A stretch of DNA of 64,000 nucleotides from Syntrophomonas sp. (lineage in GTDB: Bacteria; Bacillota; Syntrophomonadia; Syntrophomonadales; Syntrophomonadaceae). Under the pieces are notes generated by a model. It did not search any database. It was not told the origin of the DNA and worked only from the letters and a program-made list of their open reading frames with translations. The position numbers and the translations under genes are program-made. The stretch covers positions 248,001 to 312,000 of the forward strand of contig JAENZE010000001.1 in the NCBI GenBank assembly GCA_016841425.1, read 5' to 3'. The first letter of the stretch is position 1; each line of letters begins with the position of its first letter. This document shows, piece by piece, positions 26,068-35,178 of this stretch.

Positions 26068-28197
26068 GTGAATTTACATACAGAAGTAAGTAAATTGTAC
26101 GATAATGAGATTTCAGAAGAAAGTATGGTGGTGATTCATTCAATGTGGCCTCTTGAGCAAATGATAAGCCCGTTGATAAGGAACAAGGAAATTCTCTGCC
26201 AAAATCTTGATACTGATGATATTGTACTGATCAAAAAAATCCAAAAGCAAAAGCTGGATGTTGTCAATAAGAGAATAAAACCTTCCGAGGTAAATTCAGT
26301 ACGGCCGGAAATAGTTAAATCCTGGCTCAGGTCGTATAGCTATGGTGTTGATTTACACGAATATCATGCTCCTGCTATTGAAAAAGATTTATATGCGCAA
26401 TTATGCCTGGAAAAAGAATTTCTGATTGAAGCAGTTGATAATATTATTAAGCAATTTGAACCACTGTTGAACAATAACTTCGTTATTTTTTTATCTGATC
26501 CAAAGGGAGTGTTGCTTCGTGCAGCAGTAGGAAGCAATGATTCAAGGGCAATTGAAGAATTTAAAGTGTCACCTGGAATAATATGGAGTGAAAAAACGGT
26601 AGGAACCTGTTCAATGACATTATGTGCTATATTAGAGATTCCATTACAAATATACGGTCCAGAACATTATGGCCGTATCTGGGATCAAATATCAGGTTCC
26701 TCAGCTCCGATTTTTGATATAAATAAAAAGCTAGCAGGAGTTTTAACTTTAGGCTGCATGTATTATAATCCGGTAAACTCTCATACTCTTGGCCTGGCTG
26801 TTTCTATGGCAGATGCTATTCAGAGAGAATTTCAATTGAAATTGAATAATGAGTTGCTGAGAATTACGTTTGATGCTTCAGAGGAGGCTATAATTACCGT
26901 TAATGATACAGGTATAATTACTAAAGCTAACATTACAGCCGGGAAAATATTTCAGCAGAAGAACAAAGATCTGATAGGTAAGTCTATCGATGATATATTA
27001 GGCAAACAATCAGTAATTAAAGATGTTTTGGATGGGAAACCCGTTAATAATGATGATATTAATATTAAAAAACTAAACCTGATGTTGCATTTACGTTCAG
27101 CACAGCCTGTAAAAGATTGTAATGGAAGAAATTTCGGTTATGTATTAGCTTTGAAAAATATTGGCAGGGTAGAAAAAATAGCTGAGCTATCTAAGGATGA
27201 GGAATCTACATTCACTTTCGATAAAATAGTAGGCAGCAGTCCTCAATTGGTAAATACAATTGATAATGCCAAAAAATATGCGCGGCTTAATGAAAACATA
27301 CTAATTCTAGGGGAAAGTGGTACCGGAAAGGAGTTGTATGCAGAGGCAATTCATAATGAAAGTCGTCCAGATAGGCCGCTAATTGCTATTAACTGTGCAG
27401 CTATTCCGGGAAGCTTAATCGAAAGTGAATTTTTCGGATATGAGGGTGGATCTTTTACTGGCGCTGAACGCCAGGGCAGGCCGGGTAAAATTGAGCTTGC
27501 TCACGGGGGAACATTATTCCTTGATGAGATAGGGGACATGCCGCTTGAACTTCAGCCGGTATTGTTAAGGGTCCTTGAAGGAAAAAAAGTAATGCGTATA
27601 GGTGGTAATAATTATATTCCGGTTAATTTCCGGTTAATTGCTGCTACTAATAAAAATTTACTGGAATTAGTGAGAAATGGCCAGTTCAGAGAAGATTTGT
27701 ATTATCGATTAGCCGTATTAAAAATAAATATTCCGCCTCTAAGAGAAAGGGGTACAGACATTATTAATCTGGCCAAATATTTTATTGAAACAAATTGCAT
27801 TAATAAGCAGGCATCTCTTCCCGAATTGAGTAATGCTGTTATACTTAAACTGCTGCAGTATAGCTGGCCGGGAAACGTCAGGGAGCTTAAGAATGTAATA
27901 ATTCATGCAGTAAATACTACTGATGATGGGGTCATCAAGCCGGAAGACCTTCCGGACGATATTACTGGTTCTAAGGCTATCCGTAATGATACTACTGAAC
28001 GTCAAGAAGCATTATACAATACGGGAGTTAATTATCTTTCTATGAAGGATATGGAGAAAATTACGATAATGCAGACCTTACTGCAAACTGGGTCAAATAT
28101 ATCTGCAGCTGCTAAAATTTTGGATATGAGTAGGTCCACCCTTTATAGAAAAGTGAAAGAATATGGTCTAACCAATGAACTACTTGTTAAAGAATAA
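26068..28197 (+). CDS. Sigma-54-dependent enhancer-binding protein (AcoR-like)
   Basis: A 709-residue activator. Residues about 85-270 form the GAF-like sensory region with the VRPEIVKSW motif found at the start of AcoR-type proteins. A PAS domain covers about 270-385. The AAA+ domain has Walker A GESGTGKE (near 414), the sigma-54 contact loop as GSFTGA (consensus GAFTGA, near 461) and Walker B LFLDEIG. A Fis-type helix-turn-helix (NISAAAKILDMSRSTLYRKVK) ends the protein. The first 80 residues are longer than usual; GTG at 26068 has no clear ribosome site and ATG at 26125 is possible. It is divergent from a gene with a sigma-54 promoter and convergent to a flavoprotein gene. These are its likely targets. 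Confidence 0.9.
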   Translation: MNLHTEVSKLYDNEISEESMVVIHSMWPLEQMISPLIRNKEILCQNLDTDDIVLIKKIQKQKLDVVNKRIKPSEVNSVRPEIVKSWLRSYSYGVDLHEYHAPAIEKDLYAQLCLEKEFLIEAVDNIIKQFEPLLNNNFVIFLSDPKGVLLRAAVGSNDSRAIEEFKVSPGIIWSEKTVGTCSMTLCAILEIPLQIYGPEHYGRIWDQISGSSAPIFDINKKLAGVLTLGCMYYNPVNSHTLGLAVSMADAIQREFQLKLNNELLRITFDASEEAIITVNDTGIITKANITAGKIFQQKNKDLIGKSIDDILGKQSVIKDVLDGKPVNNDDINIKKLNLMLHLRSAQPVKDCNGRNFGYVLALKNIGRVEKIAELSKDEESTFTFDKIVGSSPQLVNTIDNAKKYARLNENILILGESGTGKELYAEAIHNESRPDRPLIAINCAAIPGSLIESEFFGYEGGSFTGAERQGRPGKIELAHGGTLFLDEIGDMPLELQPVLLRVLEGKKVMRIGGNNYIPVNFRLIAATNKNLLELVRNGQFREDLYYRLAVLKINIPPLRERGTDIINLAKYFIETNCINKQASLPELSNAVILKLLQYSWPGNVRELKNVIIHAVNTTDDGVIKPEDLPDDITGSKAIRNDTTERQEALYNTGVNYLSMKDMEKITIMQTLLQTGSNISAAAKILDMSRSTLYRKVKEYGLTNELLVKE

Positions 28198-28205
28198 GAC
28201 ATTTG

Positions 28206-28253
28206 CTTTAATAATTAAAGGGAGCCCAAAATGACTCCCTTTAATTATTAAAG
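28206..28253. terminator. Bidirectional terminator between activator and flavoprotein genes
   Basis: Perfect 19-bp arms at 28206-28224 and 28235-28253 (core TTAAAGGGAG/CTCCCTTTAA) close a ten-base loop. AT-rich outer stem bases supply U-rich ends in both directions, fitting the convergent gene pair. Confidence 0.85.
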
Positions 28254-28281
28254 CATATGAATATATTAAACCATGAGACTA

Positions 28282-30000
28282 TTAGATACTTTGTTTAGCA
28301 CAGTTTATGCCTGCAATACGACCAAAGGTCATAGTGCGTCCCAGAGCAACACCAGGCAGCAGTTCAGGATAGTTATGGGCAAAGAATCCGCCAGCATCAT
28401 TTCCAGCTGCGTATAATCCTGGAATAGGATTCATATTCTTGTCAAGTACCTGAATATCAGTATTTATTCTAAGCCCATTCAAAGTGCAAAGCAGCAAACC
28501 TGACAATCTTGCAGCATAGAAAGGCGCCTTTTCAATAGTAGATAAGTGGGCAGCCCTTTTGCCAAAATCTTCGTCTGCGCCTTTTTTAGAAAGTTCATTA
28601 TACCTGCTTATGGTAGCCGCTAGCTTATCCGAGGGAATATTCATCATTTGAGCTAATTCCTCGATAGTGTCAGCCTTTTTAATCAAGCCTTTTTCGATAT
28701 AGGTTTCGACACCCTTTGCAGTAAAATCAACGCCGTCCCTGGGAGGTGCACCCTCAGTATTTACTATTCTGGCGCAACCGGTAGTGTGAAATCTGGTTAC
28801 ATCTTCTTTCCAGTTATCATCAAATATCTGCCACCATAATCTTTCCGGCTGCAATAAGACAGCATTGGTTCCAAAATCATAAGGCAGGTCTTCGTTAGCA
28901 TATCTTTCGCCATTAACGTTAACCCTTAAGAAAGGCTGACTGCCTAATTGCCAGTAAGTGCCTTCCCAGGGAGGGCCTAACTTAACGCCATCAGGTACAA
29001 GTCCACGGTCAAATATCATAGTCGTATGCTGGGTTTCCAGGGCTGCTCCAACCCACGATGCAGCTTTTATTCCTTCTCCCAGTGGTCCCGACTGAGCAAT
29101 ACAGAAGCCAGTTGATAATGAATCCGGGCACAATGCCTGCAGCATTTCCGGGTTACGAGCATAGCCACCGGTACAAATTATTACTCCTTTAGCAGCATTA
29201 AATTTTATATATTCTTCATCTTTATTTTTTGCTATTGCGCCAGTAACTCTGCCGGTACCATCACCTTCACGTACAAGCTGCGCTAGTGGAGTATTATAGC
29301 GAATATCTACACCCAACTCTATCGCTTTCTTTTCCAGTACAGGCATGTAATATTGAGCCCCTATTAATGCATTAGATGATTTGTATTCTGCATTACGATT
29401 AACTGCGATGTGAGCAATTGGATAACTTGGATAAAACCCTTCCTTTGTATCATACTCTAACACTACCTCTAAATCTCCAGCTTCAAGGATGGGCACCAGC
29501 CAATCCATCATTTCTCCGCTTTTATCAGCCCATAGATTAATCAGACGCTGATCACATAAATGGGATGCATATCTGCATAATTCTTCTGCTATTTCGTTTC
29601 GATTAATTTCGATTCCCATTTTCTTTTGCATGCTGCTGTTTACAGCACCCATCCAATAAGTTCGGGTGATATATGTTGGCTGTTTCTCTATTAGAATTAC
29701 TCTGGCCCCTGCTTCTGCAGCAGACAAAGCTGCCATCATACCTGAATTACCTGCACCAACTACCAATACTTCTGTTTCAACGGTCTCTTTAATGGCATTA
29801 TCTGAAATAGCCTCGGGTGGTGTATCCCAGGCAGTTATCTCAGAAGTTTCGGCAGTACTGCCAGTATTAGATTTACTTGCTTCTTGGGGAGAGCAACCAG
29901 CCAATACACCTGCGGAAGCTAGGCCCATAGTCCCGATGGCTGCGCCCTGGATAAATTTTCTGCGGGATATACCTTTAGTTAATTTTTGCTCTTCACTCAT
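28282..30000 (-). CDS. Tat-exported FAD-dependent fumarate reductase/dehydrogenase-family flavoprotein
   Basis: A 572-residue flavoprotein. A twin-arginine signal (SRRKFIQG) is followed by a hydrophobic segment and a lipobox (VLAGC), so it is probably exported folded and lipid-anchored. The FAD Rossmann motif is VLVVGAGNSGMMAALSAAEAG near residue 80. The C-terminus carries GLYAAGNDAGGFFAHNYPELLPG with the second FAD-binding stretch. The domain belongs to the fumarate reductase/urocanate reductase/3-ketosteroid dehydrogenase family. No haem or covalent-FMN domain is fused, so an external electron donor is needed. The substrate is unknown. It is convergent with the sigma-54 activator gene. Confidence 0.88.
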   Translation of the reverse strand: MSEEQKLTKGISRRKFIQGAAIGTMGLASAGVLAGCSPQEASKSNTGSTAETSEITAWDTPPEAISDNAIKETVETEVLVVGAGNSGMMAALSAAEAGARVILIEKQPTYITRTYWMGAVNSSMQKKMGIEINRNEIAEELCRYASHLCDQRLINLWADKSGEMMDWLVPILEAGDLEVVLEYDTKEGFYPSYPIAHIAVNRNAEYKSSNALIGAQYYMPVLEKKAIELGVDIRYNTPLAQLVREGDGTGRVTGAIAKNKDEEYIKFNAAKGVIICTGGYARNPEMLQALCPDSLSTGFCIAQSGPLGEGIKAASWVGAALETQHTTMIFDRGLVPDGVKLGPPWEGTYWQLGSQPFLRVNVNGERYANEDLPYDFGTNAVLLQPERLWWQIFDDNWKEDVTRFHTTGCARIVNTEGAPPRDGVDFTAKGVETYIEKGLIKKADTIEELAQMMNIPSDKLAATISRYNELSKKGADEDFGKRAAHLSTIEKAPFYAARLSGLLLCTLNGLRINTDIQVLDKNMNPIPGLYAAGNDAGGFFAHNYPELLPGVALGRTMTFGRIAGINCAKQSI

Positions 30001-30377
30001 AATCTTATCTCCCTTCTTTAATATAAACCTGCATTTGCAGCCAGATTACGGGTTGTATCCTGGTTAGCCCGGTGAATGCTATTTTAATAAGTCTGTTAAA
30101 GGGTTCATGATTAGTGGGTCTTACAGGACGTAACAAGCCTGGCAGCAGTTGATTGATGGCTTAAGTATAGCATGGAGTTATTTTACTGACATTGGAGTTG
30201 CTTACGAAAGATTTAAATAAAAATTGGGAAAAAACATAAGTCATAACAGTTATGTTATCTAATGCATAGATTCAGCAATACAATAAAAAAGGAATGTTCC
30301 AGGAGGAGAACAGGTGAACATATTATAATTCTTGAAAGGGCGGTCCTTTTTTTCCCTTGCTTCGTCATGTCATTTAG
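30001..30377. other. Intergenic region upstream of the flavoprotein gene and transposase remnant
   Basis: It includes the minus-strand leader of the flavoprotein gene (AAGAAGGGAG about ten bases before its ATG) and the left flank of the transposase remnant. I searched for a sigma-54 promoter reading to the left and found none with correct spacing. No gene seen. Confidence 0.5.
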
Positions 30378-31108
30378 ATGCCTAGTATTGCTACATTTAG
30401 TCGTTTCTACGAACAGTTAACTCAATCAGAAGTACTTGGGGAACTGTTCAATAAACAGGTTAAAACAGCAGAATCCATGGGAATTCTTGATACCAGTTTC
30501 ATTGCCATAGATGCTTCCAAAGTAGATGCCAATGAGAAGTCAGTCCCACGCAAGAATATTAAAGACGATGGCCAGTCCGCTAATTGGGCAGTAAGCTAGA
30601 TACCAATGGTAATCAGATAACCTGGTTTGGCTACAAGCTGCATATAGCTACTGACGTTAAATCTGAATTACCAGTAGCATTGAGCATAACCCCAGCTAGT
30701 ACCAACGATGGTATAATGGTCGAAAGCATCCTTGAAGAATGCAACAATAACTTGAATAGTAAACCCCAGTATTATCTCATGGATGCCGGTTATGATCAAA
30801 AGCCCCTTTGGTTCCTCCTGGTGCTCGCCAGCAATTATGGAATGGTTGTTAAAACCAGAGCCAGACAAGATTCCAGATTGTTCACAGTGCCTCATCGAGG
30901 AACTTCAAACTGGAAACTGCTATACAATAAGAGAACCGGTGTAGAGCGATGTTTTGGACGTTTAAAAGAGCATCTGGGACTTGAAACTGGACTCAACGTG
31001 CGAGGCATTAAAAAAGTCAAAACTCATGCCTACCTGAGTGCTATTACCCTGATTGCATCGGTTATCGCCATAAACAAAGACACATCTTCTGCAGATATAG
31101 TTGCCTAA
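30378..31108 (+). pseudogene. DDE transposase remnant, frameshifted and probably 5' truncated
   Basis: Two overlapping frames form one transposase of the IS4/IS5/IS1182-like DDE superfamily. The first frame reads RFYEQLTQSEVLG and DTSFIAIDASKVDAN (catalytic Asp region), then closes at 30597-30599. The second frame begins around 30584 with SKLDTNGNQITWFGYKLH and continues through YYLMDAGYDQKP to NKRTGVERCFGRLKEH (catalytic Glu region). A one-base loss near 30590 explains the shift. A stop codon lies immediately before the first ATG, so the N-terminal domain is missing. I found no clear terminal inverted repeats. It is inactive. Confidence 0.82.
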
Positions 31109-31578
31109 AGCAAGCAGAGATTAAGATTCTTGATGGAAAGGGGTTAAGGGGTTAGCCTGCTCATTTTTAGATAAATCCAGTAAACTTGTGATACAAAGGC
31201 AATATTAACCAAAAATTAACTGGTTATTATGTGTTAATACCATATTGTAGTTTCAAAGAACTTGATTTTTGCTATTATGTAAAAGTCTCAGATATATACC
31301 AAACAATAAAATTTCAGTTTTTTTAGTGCGATGATATAGATTTCTTTCAGAACGATTTATTCGGAAAGGAGTTACTATTTTATGAAAAAGATTATGATCA
31401 CCGGACTAGCATTGATTTTTTTACCGGTAATGATGGGATGTGCTAATGGCTAACAGACAATTTCATCTGATAATCAAGCATTATTTAGAGGCCTTGGCAG
31501 ATTAGCCAGGATAAAAAGACAAGAGACGGTAAAAAGACGTCAGGTGATAAATTAGAACATAGAAAGAGGTTAATATTA
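31109..31578. other. Intergenic stretch with degenerate gene starts
   Basis: AT-rich sequence following the transposase remnant. It holds only the 23-codon lipoprotein start listed at 31382-31453 and the leader of the recombinase remnant. It looks like eroded accessory DNA. Confidence 0.5.
31382..31453 (+). pseudogene. Truncated lipoprotein gene (signal peptide only)
   Basis: AAAGGAG is followed by an ATG and 23 codons, MKKIMITGLALIF then a lipobox ending MMGC and ANG before TAA. This is a complete lipoprotein signal peptide with no mature domain. It has a proper ribosome site, so it is probably the remaining start of a disrupted lipoprotein gene and not a chance frame. Confidence 0.5.
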
Positions 31579-32111
31579 ATGACTAAGAAAAGGGCAAACG
31601 GCACCTGGTGCGCTCAGGTTAGCTTATTGATCCGGGTACCGGAAACCGTAAAAGGAAAACCGATTCTGGGAAAACCAAGCAGGGAGAGTTGAGAAAAAAA
31701 CGGGAGCTGGAGGCCTTGGAGGATACAGGGCGGTTGATAGATGCCGGGAAAATTACTCTGGGTCAGTGGTTGGATAGATGGTTAGAGGTATATAAAAAGC
31801 CTACATTAAAACCTTCTACATGGTTCTCAAATAAAAACCTGATGGATCTACATATTAAGCCTGCCCTGGGTGATAAGCAGCTTGACCGCCTACGGGCCAG
31901 TGAGCCCCAGACATTTTATAACCGCTTATCTACCCACGCTCTAAGGCATACATTTTGTACCATATTATTAGAGCAAGGAGAAGATCTATCTACTGTCAGC
32001 AAATTAGCCAGGCATAGCAGTTATTCCATTACTGCTGATATCTATGGACACCTTACAAAATCAATGCAGGATAAAGCTGCTGATAAACTGGATGTAATTT
32101 TAAAGAGGTAA
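31579..32111 (+). pseudogene. Tyrosine recombinase (phage-type integrase) remnant with frameshift and internal deletion
   Basis: The ATG at 31579 after AAAGAGG opens MTKKRANGTWCAQV, an arm-binding domain. The frame breaks within 20 codons and the homologous reading continues one frame over as IDPGTGNRKRKTDSG. The SAM-like core-binding domain follows (ITLGQWLDRWLEVYKKP). After FYNRLS the sequence jumps straight to the C-terminal catalytic part (THALRHTFCTILLEQGEDL, ITADIYGHL), missing about 150 residues with the first catalytic Arg. Tyr is kept in IYGHL. The recombinase cannot be active. It lies just before a tRNA-like sequence, a common attachment site for such elements. Confidence 0.85.
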
Positions 32112-32176
32112 TGGAATTACTTGACAAAATCCCCATTTAATTGGACAATATTTATGCTGGCATGCTATGCATGCAT

Positions 32177-32249
32177 AGGCTGGTAGCTCAGCGGATAGAG
32201 CAACCGCTTGCTAAGCGGAGGGTCGCGGGTTCGAATCCCGGCCAGAGAA
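32177..32249 (+). tRNA. tRNA-like sequence, anticodon GCU, degenerate acceptor stem (probable pseudo-tRNA)
   Basis: D-arm (GCTC...GAGC), anticodon arm (CCGC TTGCTAA GCGG) and T-arm (CGGG TTCGAAT CCCG) are recognisable. The loop gives anticodon GCT, which would decode serine codons. However the variable loop is only five bases, while serine tRNAs have a long arm. The acceptor stem pairs at only four of seven positions and no CCA follows. The body looks more like an arginine-type class I tRNA. A terminator follows at once. It is either a decayed tRNA or the scar of element integration. Confidence 0.55.
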
Positions 32250-32253
32250 TAAC

Positions 32254-32277
32254 GCCGAAGAACACTTCGGCTTTTTT
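32254..32277 (+). terminator. Terminator after the tRNA-like sequence
   Basis: GCCGAAG and CTTCGGC close an AACA loop, followed by six T. Confidence 0.85.
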
Positions 32278-32350
32278 GTTGGCTAGAATTATTGAAATTT
32301 CCTGGGTTGCAGCACGGTTGCAGCAAAAGGCAATATTAAGAAATGTGCCA

Positions 32351-32383
32351 GAAAAACAAAAACCGTGGGAAATCCCACGGTTA
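32351..32383 (-). terminator. Terminator of the tRNA-Pro gene
   Basis: On the minus strand AACCGTGGGA pairs perfectly with TCCCACGGTT around a two-base turn, followed by a T-rich run. It lies just past the tRNA-Pro 3' end. Confidence 0.8.
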
Positions 32384-32395
32384 CTTTATTCTAAA

Positions 32396-32472
32396 TGGTC
32401 GGGGCGACAGGATTTGAACCTGCGGCCTTCTGATCCCAAATCAGACGCGCTACCAAACTGCGCCACGCCCCG
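32396..32472 (-). tRNA. tRNA-Pro (anticodon UGG)
   Basis: A complete cloverleaf on the minus strand. The acceptor CGGGGCG pairs with CGCCCCG, and D, anticodon (TCTGA TTTGGGA TCAGA) and T arms are all intact. The anticodon is TGG, and the CCA end is encoded at 32396-32398. A terminator follows. Confidence 0.95.
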
Positions 32473-32837
32473 AACTTAATTATAATAACATCTGAAGCTT
32501 CAAGATGTCAATTCGTTAAATCGTTCTCGGTAGTCTAGGGATCAGGGTGCTGGGCGGTGCACAGCAGCAAGGATTATAAAGATCAGCCAGTGATTCTTAA
32601 TACTGAAAATGCGATGGATTAAGAACGCTACTGGGAGTATATTGAAAACCAGGACCTGCATATATTTTCCCTAGTCCGAAATATTGACAAAATCGGTCTC
32701 GCATATAATACAAAAGTGTTTAAAGACCCCGAAAAATCGGGATAAAAGCAATAAAATATTGACAAAATATGGAAGGAAATCGAGTTAGAATTGTTGAAAT
32801 ATATTAATGAAAATATATTTCAAGGGTGTGATTAATA
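32473..32837. other. Intergenic region upstream of the TPR gene
   Basis: AT-rich. It contains a small hairpin CCCGA/TCGGG at about 32729-32742 and a 9-bp AT-rich inverted pair (GAAATATAT/ATATATTTC) just before the TPR start. A TTGACA at about 32684 has only a 14-base spacer to TATAAT, so it is a doubtful promoter. No gene seen. Confidence 0.5.
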
Positions 32838-34037
32838 ATGAGTAATGGTGCAAACGGGAGTACCCCCTGGCAGACTGCTCTAGAAAAAATACAGGAGCAC
32901 GATCTAAGTGCTGCGCTGGAGATTATTCTTGAAATGGTTGGTTATGAACCCGATAATGTGAGCCTGATCAATTTACTGGCTGATTGTTATTACTACCTGG
33001 GAGAATTTGATCGGGCCAGGGCTTGTTGGGAAGAGGTTTTGAGAATAACCCCATTCAACCAGGAGGCGAAAAATAAATTGGGCCGTTATAAAACACCGTC
33101 TTTCCAATCCTGGATAAAACGATATAAACATGCACTATATAATATAGAACAAAAAAATTATGAAGCAGCATTAGGATCACTGCGTGAACTTCTGGGAGAA
33201 AACGATGGGTTTGTTAGTGTATACCAGTTTCTCGGTTTATGTTATATGGCCTGTTCTGAATATGATCAGGCCAGGATAGTGTGGGAGAAAGGGCTGGCAA
33301 GGGATGTTGGCAATGAGACCCTATCCGGTTATCTGAACATGATTGCTGATACAGGGAATAAAAAGGTTTTGATAACAGATGTAGAAGAGGAGCAGGTCAG
33401 CCAAAAGAAACAAGGAGCCCAATTTCCTATTCAAAAGGCGGCCCTGGCACTAACTGCTGCCGCCTGCCTGCTGCTGCTGTTTAAATTCGGAGTTAATCCT
33501 GATCAGGGAGGAACTTTAGAGAACCCGGAAGCGACACAACCGGACCAGATAGCTGCCCATGAAGTCGTAAATGATAAGGCGGCAGAAGATAGTCTGGTGT
33601 TATCAGATAGCCTATTAATAGAAGAGGAAAACAGCCGTGGCGGTTCAGACTACGATGTGGAAAAAGAAAAGACTTATTACAATGAAGGATACCAGGCTTA
33701 TCGGGAAGGTAACCTGAAGAAAGCGATGAGCAACCTGGGAGTAGTAGTTTCTATGAATACCGGGAGCTATCTTAACCGGGAGGCTCTATATTACCTGGCC
33801 CGAACCTGTTATCTTCAGAATAGTTACCAAGAAGCTGAAGAATATTACCTGCAGTATCTGGAGCAATTTCCAGGAACTAATTACCATGATGACAGTCTCT
33901 TTTATTTGGGAGTTGTATATAACGCAACCGGCCAGAAAGAAAAAGCAATACAAGTTTTAGAGGAGATGCAGAAAGTATCCCCCAATTGCGGGTACGAGTC
34001 ATCTGAGTTTTTCCAAACAGTAATGAAAGATAAGTAA
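32838..34037 (+). CDS. TPR-repeat membrane protein
   Basis: A 399-residue protein. Tetratricopeptide repeats occupy about residues 10-165 (for example INLLADCYYYLGEFDRARACWEEVL). One membrane helix (AALALTAAACLLLLFKFGV) lies at about 200-220. An acidic linker follows, then a second TPR block at about 275-395 similar to the tol-pal accessory YbgF type (YYNEGYQAYREGNLKKAMSNL). The N-terminal repeats should be cytoplasmic and the C-terminal ones outside. It is probably a scaffold protein with unknown partners. The ATG is preceded by AAGGGTG. It stands alone, with tRNA genes on either side of its neighbourhood. Confidence 0.82.
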   Translation: MSNGANGSTPWQTALEKIQEHDLSAALEIILEMVGYEPDNVSLINLLADCYYYLGEFDRARACWEEVLRITPFNQEAKNKLGRYKTPSFQSWIKRYKHALYNIEQKNYEAALGSLRELLGENDGFVSVYQFLGLCYMACSEYDQARIVWEKGLARDVGNETLSGYLNMIADTGNKKVLITDVEEEQVSQKKQGAQFPIQKAALALTAAACLLLLFKFGVNPDQGGTLENPEATQPDQIAAHEVVNDKAAEDSLVLSDSLLIEEENSRGGSDYDVEKEKTYYNEGYQAYREGNLKKAMSNLGVVVSMNTGSYLNREALYYLARTCYLQNSYQEAEEYYLQYLEQFPGTNYHDDSLFYLGVVYNATGQKEKAIQVLEEMQKVSPNCGYESSEFFQTVMKDK

Positions 34038-34333
34038 GCAGCAGTAGCTAAACAACTATAAAAAAATAATCTGATGTGTCTGGGGCTGTTGGTTAATAAA
34101 TTGGCAGCCCTGGTTCAGTATAAAACAAAATAAGTTCACAGCACCATACCTGATTAGAACCGCAAGATCAGGGAATGCAATCCGGGTTAGAGAGGATATG
34201 AATACTAAAACTTGAATAGTCTTGAACCGTAAGTCAAATATCATGTAAAATTAAAAATATAGTGCATTTATCCCTTTAAATCTGTTATCTTTAATTTATA
34301 GAAAGATGACTAAATTGCATGGGAATGGTAATA
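34038..34333. other. Intergenic region
   Basis: No gene, terminator or promoter that I can defend. Short AT-rich stretches upstream of the lipoprotein gene probably hold its promoter. Confidence 0.4.
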
Positions 34334-34867
34334 ATGAAGAAAAAGACCGTATTCTCGCTGCTTATAATTATACTCATAATACTCTCGTATTCTGGTTGTG
34401 CTTCAGATAAGGGTGGTATGGTAAGTGAAAAGGCCGAGGTTATGCAGGCACTTGATGAAACGGTTACCAAAGAAAAGGAATCTAATACTGCTAATCAAGA
34501 CCTAATCGAATTGAGGCAATGTAAATACGGCGGAAATGCTGCGACCACCTATCAATCAGTCGGGGCAGAAGCAGACGATTCAAACGATACGCCATCCAGC
34601 GGTATTGTCATTCCTGCTTCAACTCCTGCTACCACTGAACAGTTGAGTACTTCTTATGAGAAGGAAGTCGTAACTATACAGTTGATAACAGAAGATGAGA
34701 TGGGTATGATAATAAGGAAATTATTGAATTTGGGCTATCTGGAATCGACAGCGGTATCCGAAGCAGATTTTAAAGAGGCTCTGAAAAAATTTCAGGCCGA
34801 CAATGGATTAGCTGTTTCGGGGGTTTTGGATGCTTCAGCTTTGTCCTTATTAAAGACAGAAGAATAA
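34334..34867 (+). CDS. Lipoprotein with C-terminal peptidoglycan-binding domain
   Basis: A 177-residue lipoprotein. The signal peptide MKKKTVFSLLIII ends in the lipobox SYSGC. A low-complexity Ser/Thr/Glu-rich spacer follows, and the last 60 residues form a peptidoglycan-binding type 1 fold (IIRKLLNLGYLE, FKEALKKFQADNGLAVSGVLDASALSLL). It probably anchors near the cell wall or spore cortex. No catalytic domain is present. ATG at 34334 is preferred to ATG at 34319, because it gives a typical positively charged signal start. Function beyond wall binding is unknown. Confidence 0.82.
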   Translation: MKKKTVFSLLIIILIILSYSGCASDKGGMVSEKAEVMQALDETVTKEKESNTANQDLIELRQCKYGGNAATTYQSVGAEADDSNDTPSSGIVIPASTPATTEQLSTSYEKEVVTIQLITEDEMGMIIRKLLNLGYLESTAVSEADFKEALKKFQADNGLAVSGVLDASALSLLKTEE

Positions 34868-34945
34868 AAAAATTATTTCTTTTTATTTAGAGGCTTGACT
34901 TCAGATGGGGTAATTAATTATCCTATTAGGAGAAGCAAATTGAGT

Positions 34946-35020
34946 GCGGAAGTAGCTCAGTGGTAGAGCATCGCCTTGCCAAGGCGAGGGTCGAGAGTTC
35001 GAATCTCTTCTTCCGCTCCA
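34946..35020 (+). tRNA. tRNA-Gly (anticodon GCC)
   Basis: A complete 75-base cloverleaf including the encoded CCA. The acceptor GCGGAAG pairs with CTTCCGC, and the anticodon arm CGCCT TGCC AGGCG gives anticodon GCC. D and T arms are intact. A GC-rich hairpin with a U-rich tail at about 35033-35062 probably terminates it. Confidence 0.95.
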
Positions 35021-35178
35021 TTTAAAAAAATGTGCCTCGGCCAACTGCCGGGGTGTTGTATTTTTCACTAAATTAGGGTAAATTCTTTAGAGGGCTTAAT
35101 TAGCTTATTTTTTATGGCGTTAATTATTAGTTATTAATAATAAATCCAGTTAAAACGATGAGGTTAGGAGGAGCGTAA

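Noticed and set aside
32141-32479. A 112-residue open frame on the plus strand
   Set aside because: It runs through the tRNA-like sequence and the complement of tRNA-Pro; the residues are translations of tRNA sequence.
32684-32709. Promoter TTGACA/TATAAT upstream of the TPR gene
   Set aside because: The spacer is only 14 bases, too short for a good sigma-A promoter.
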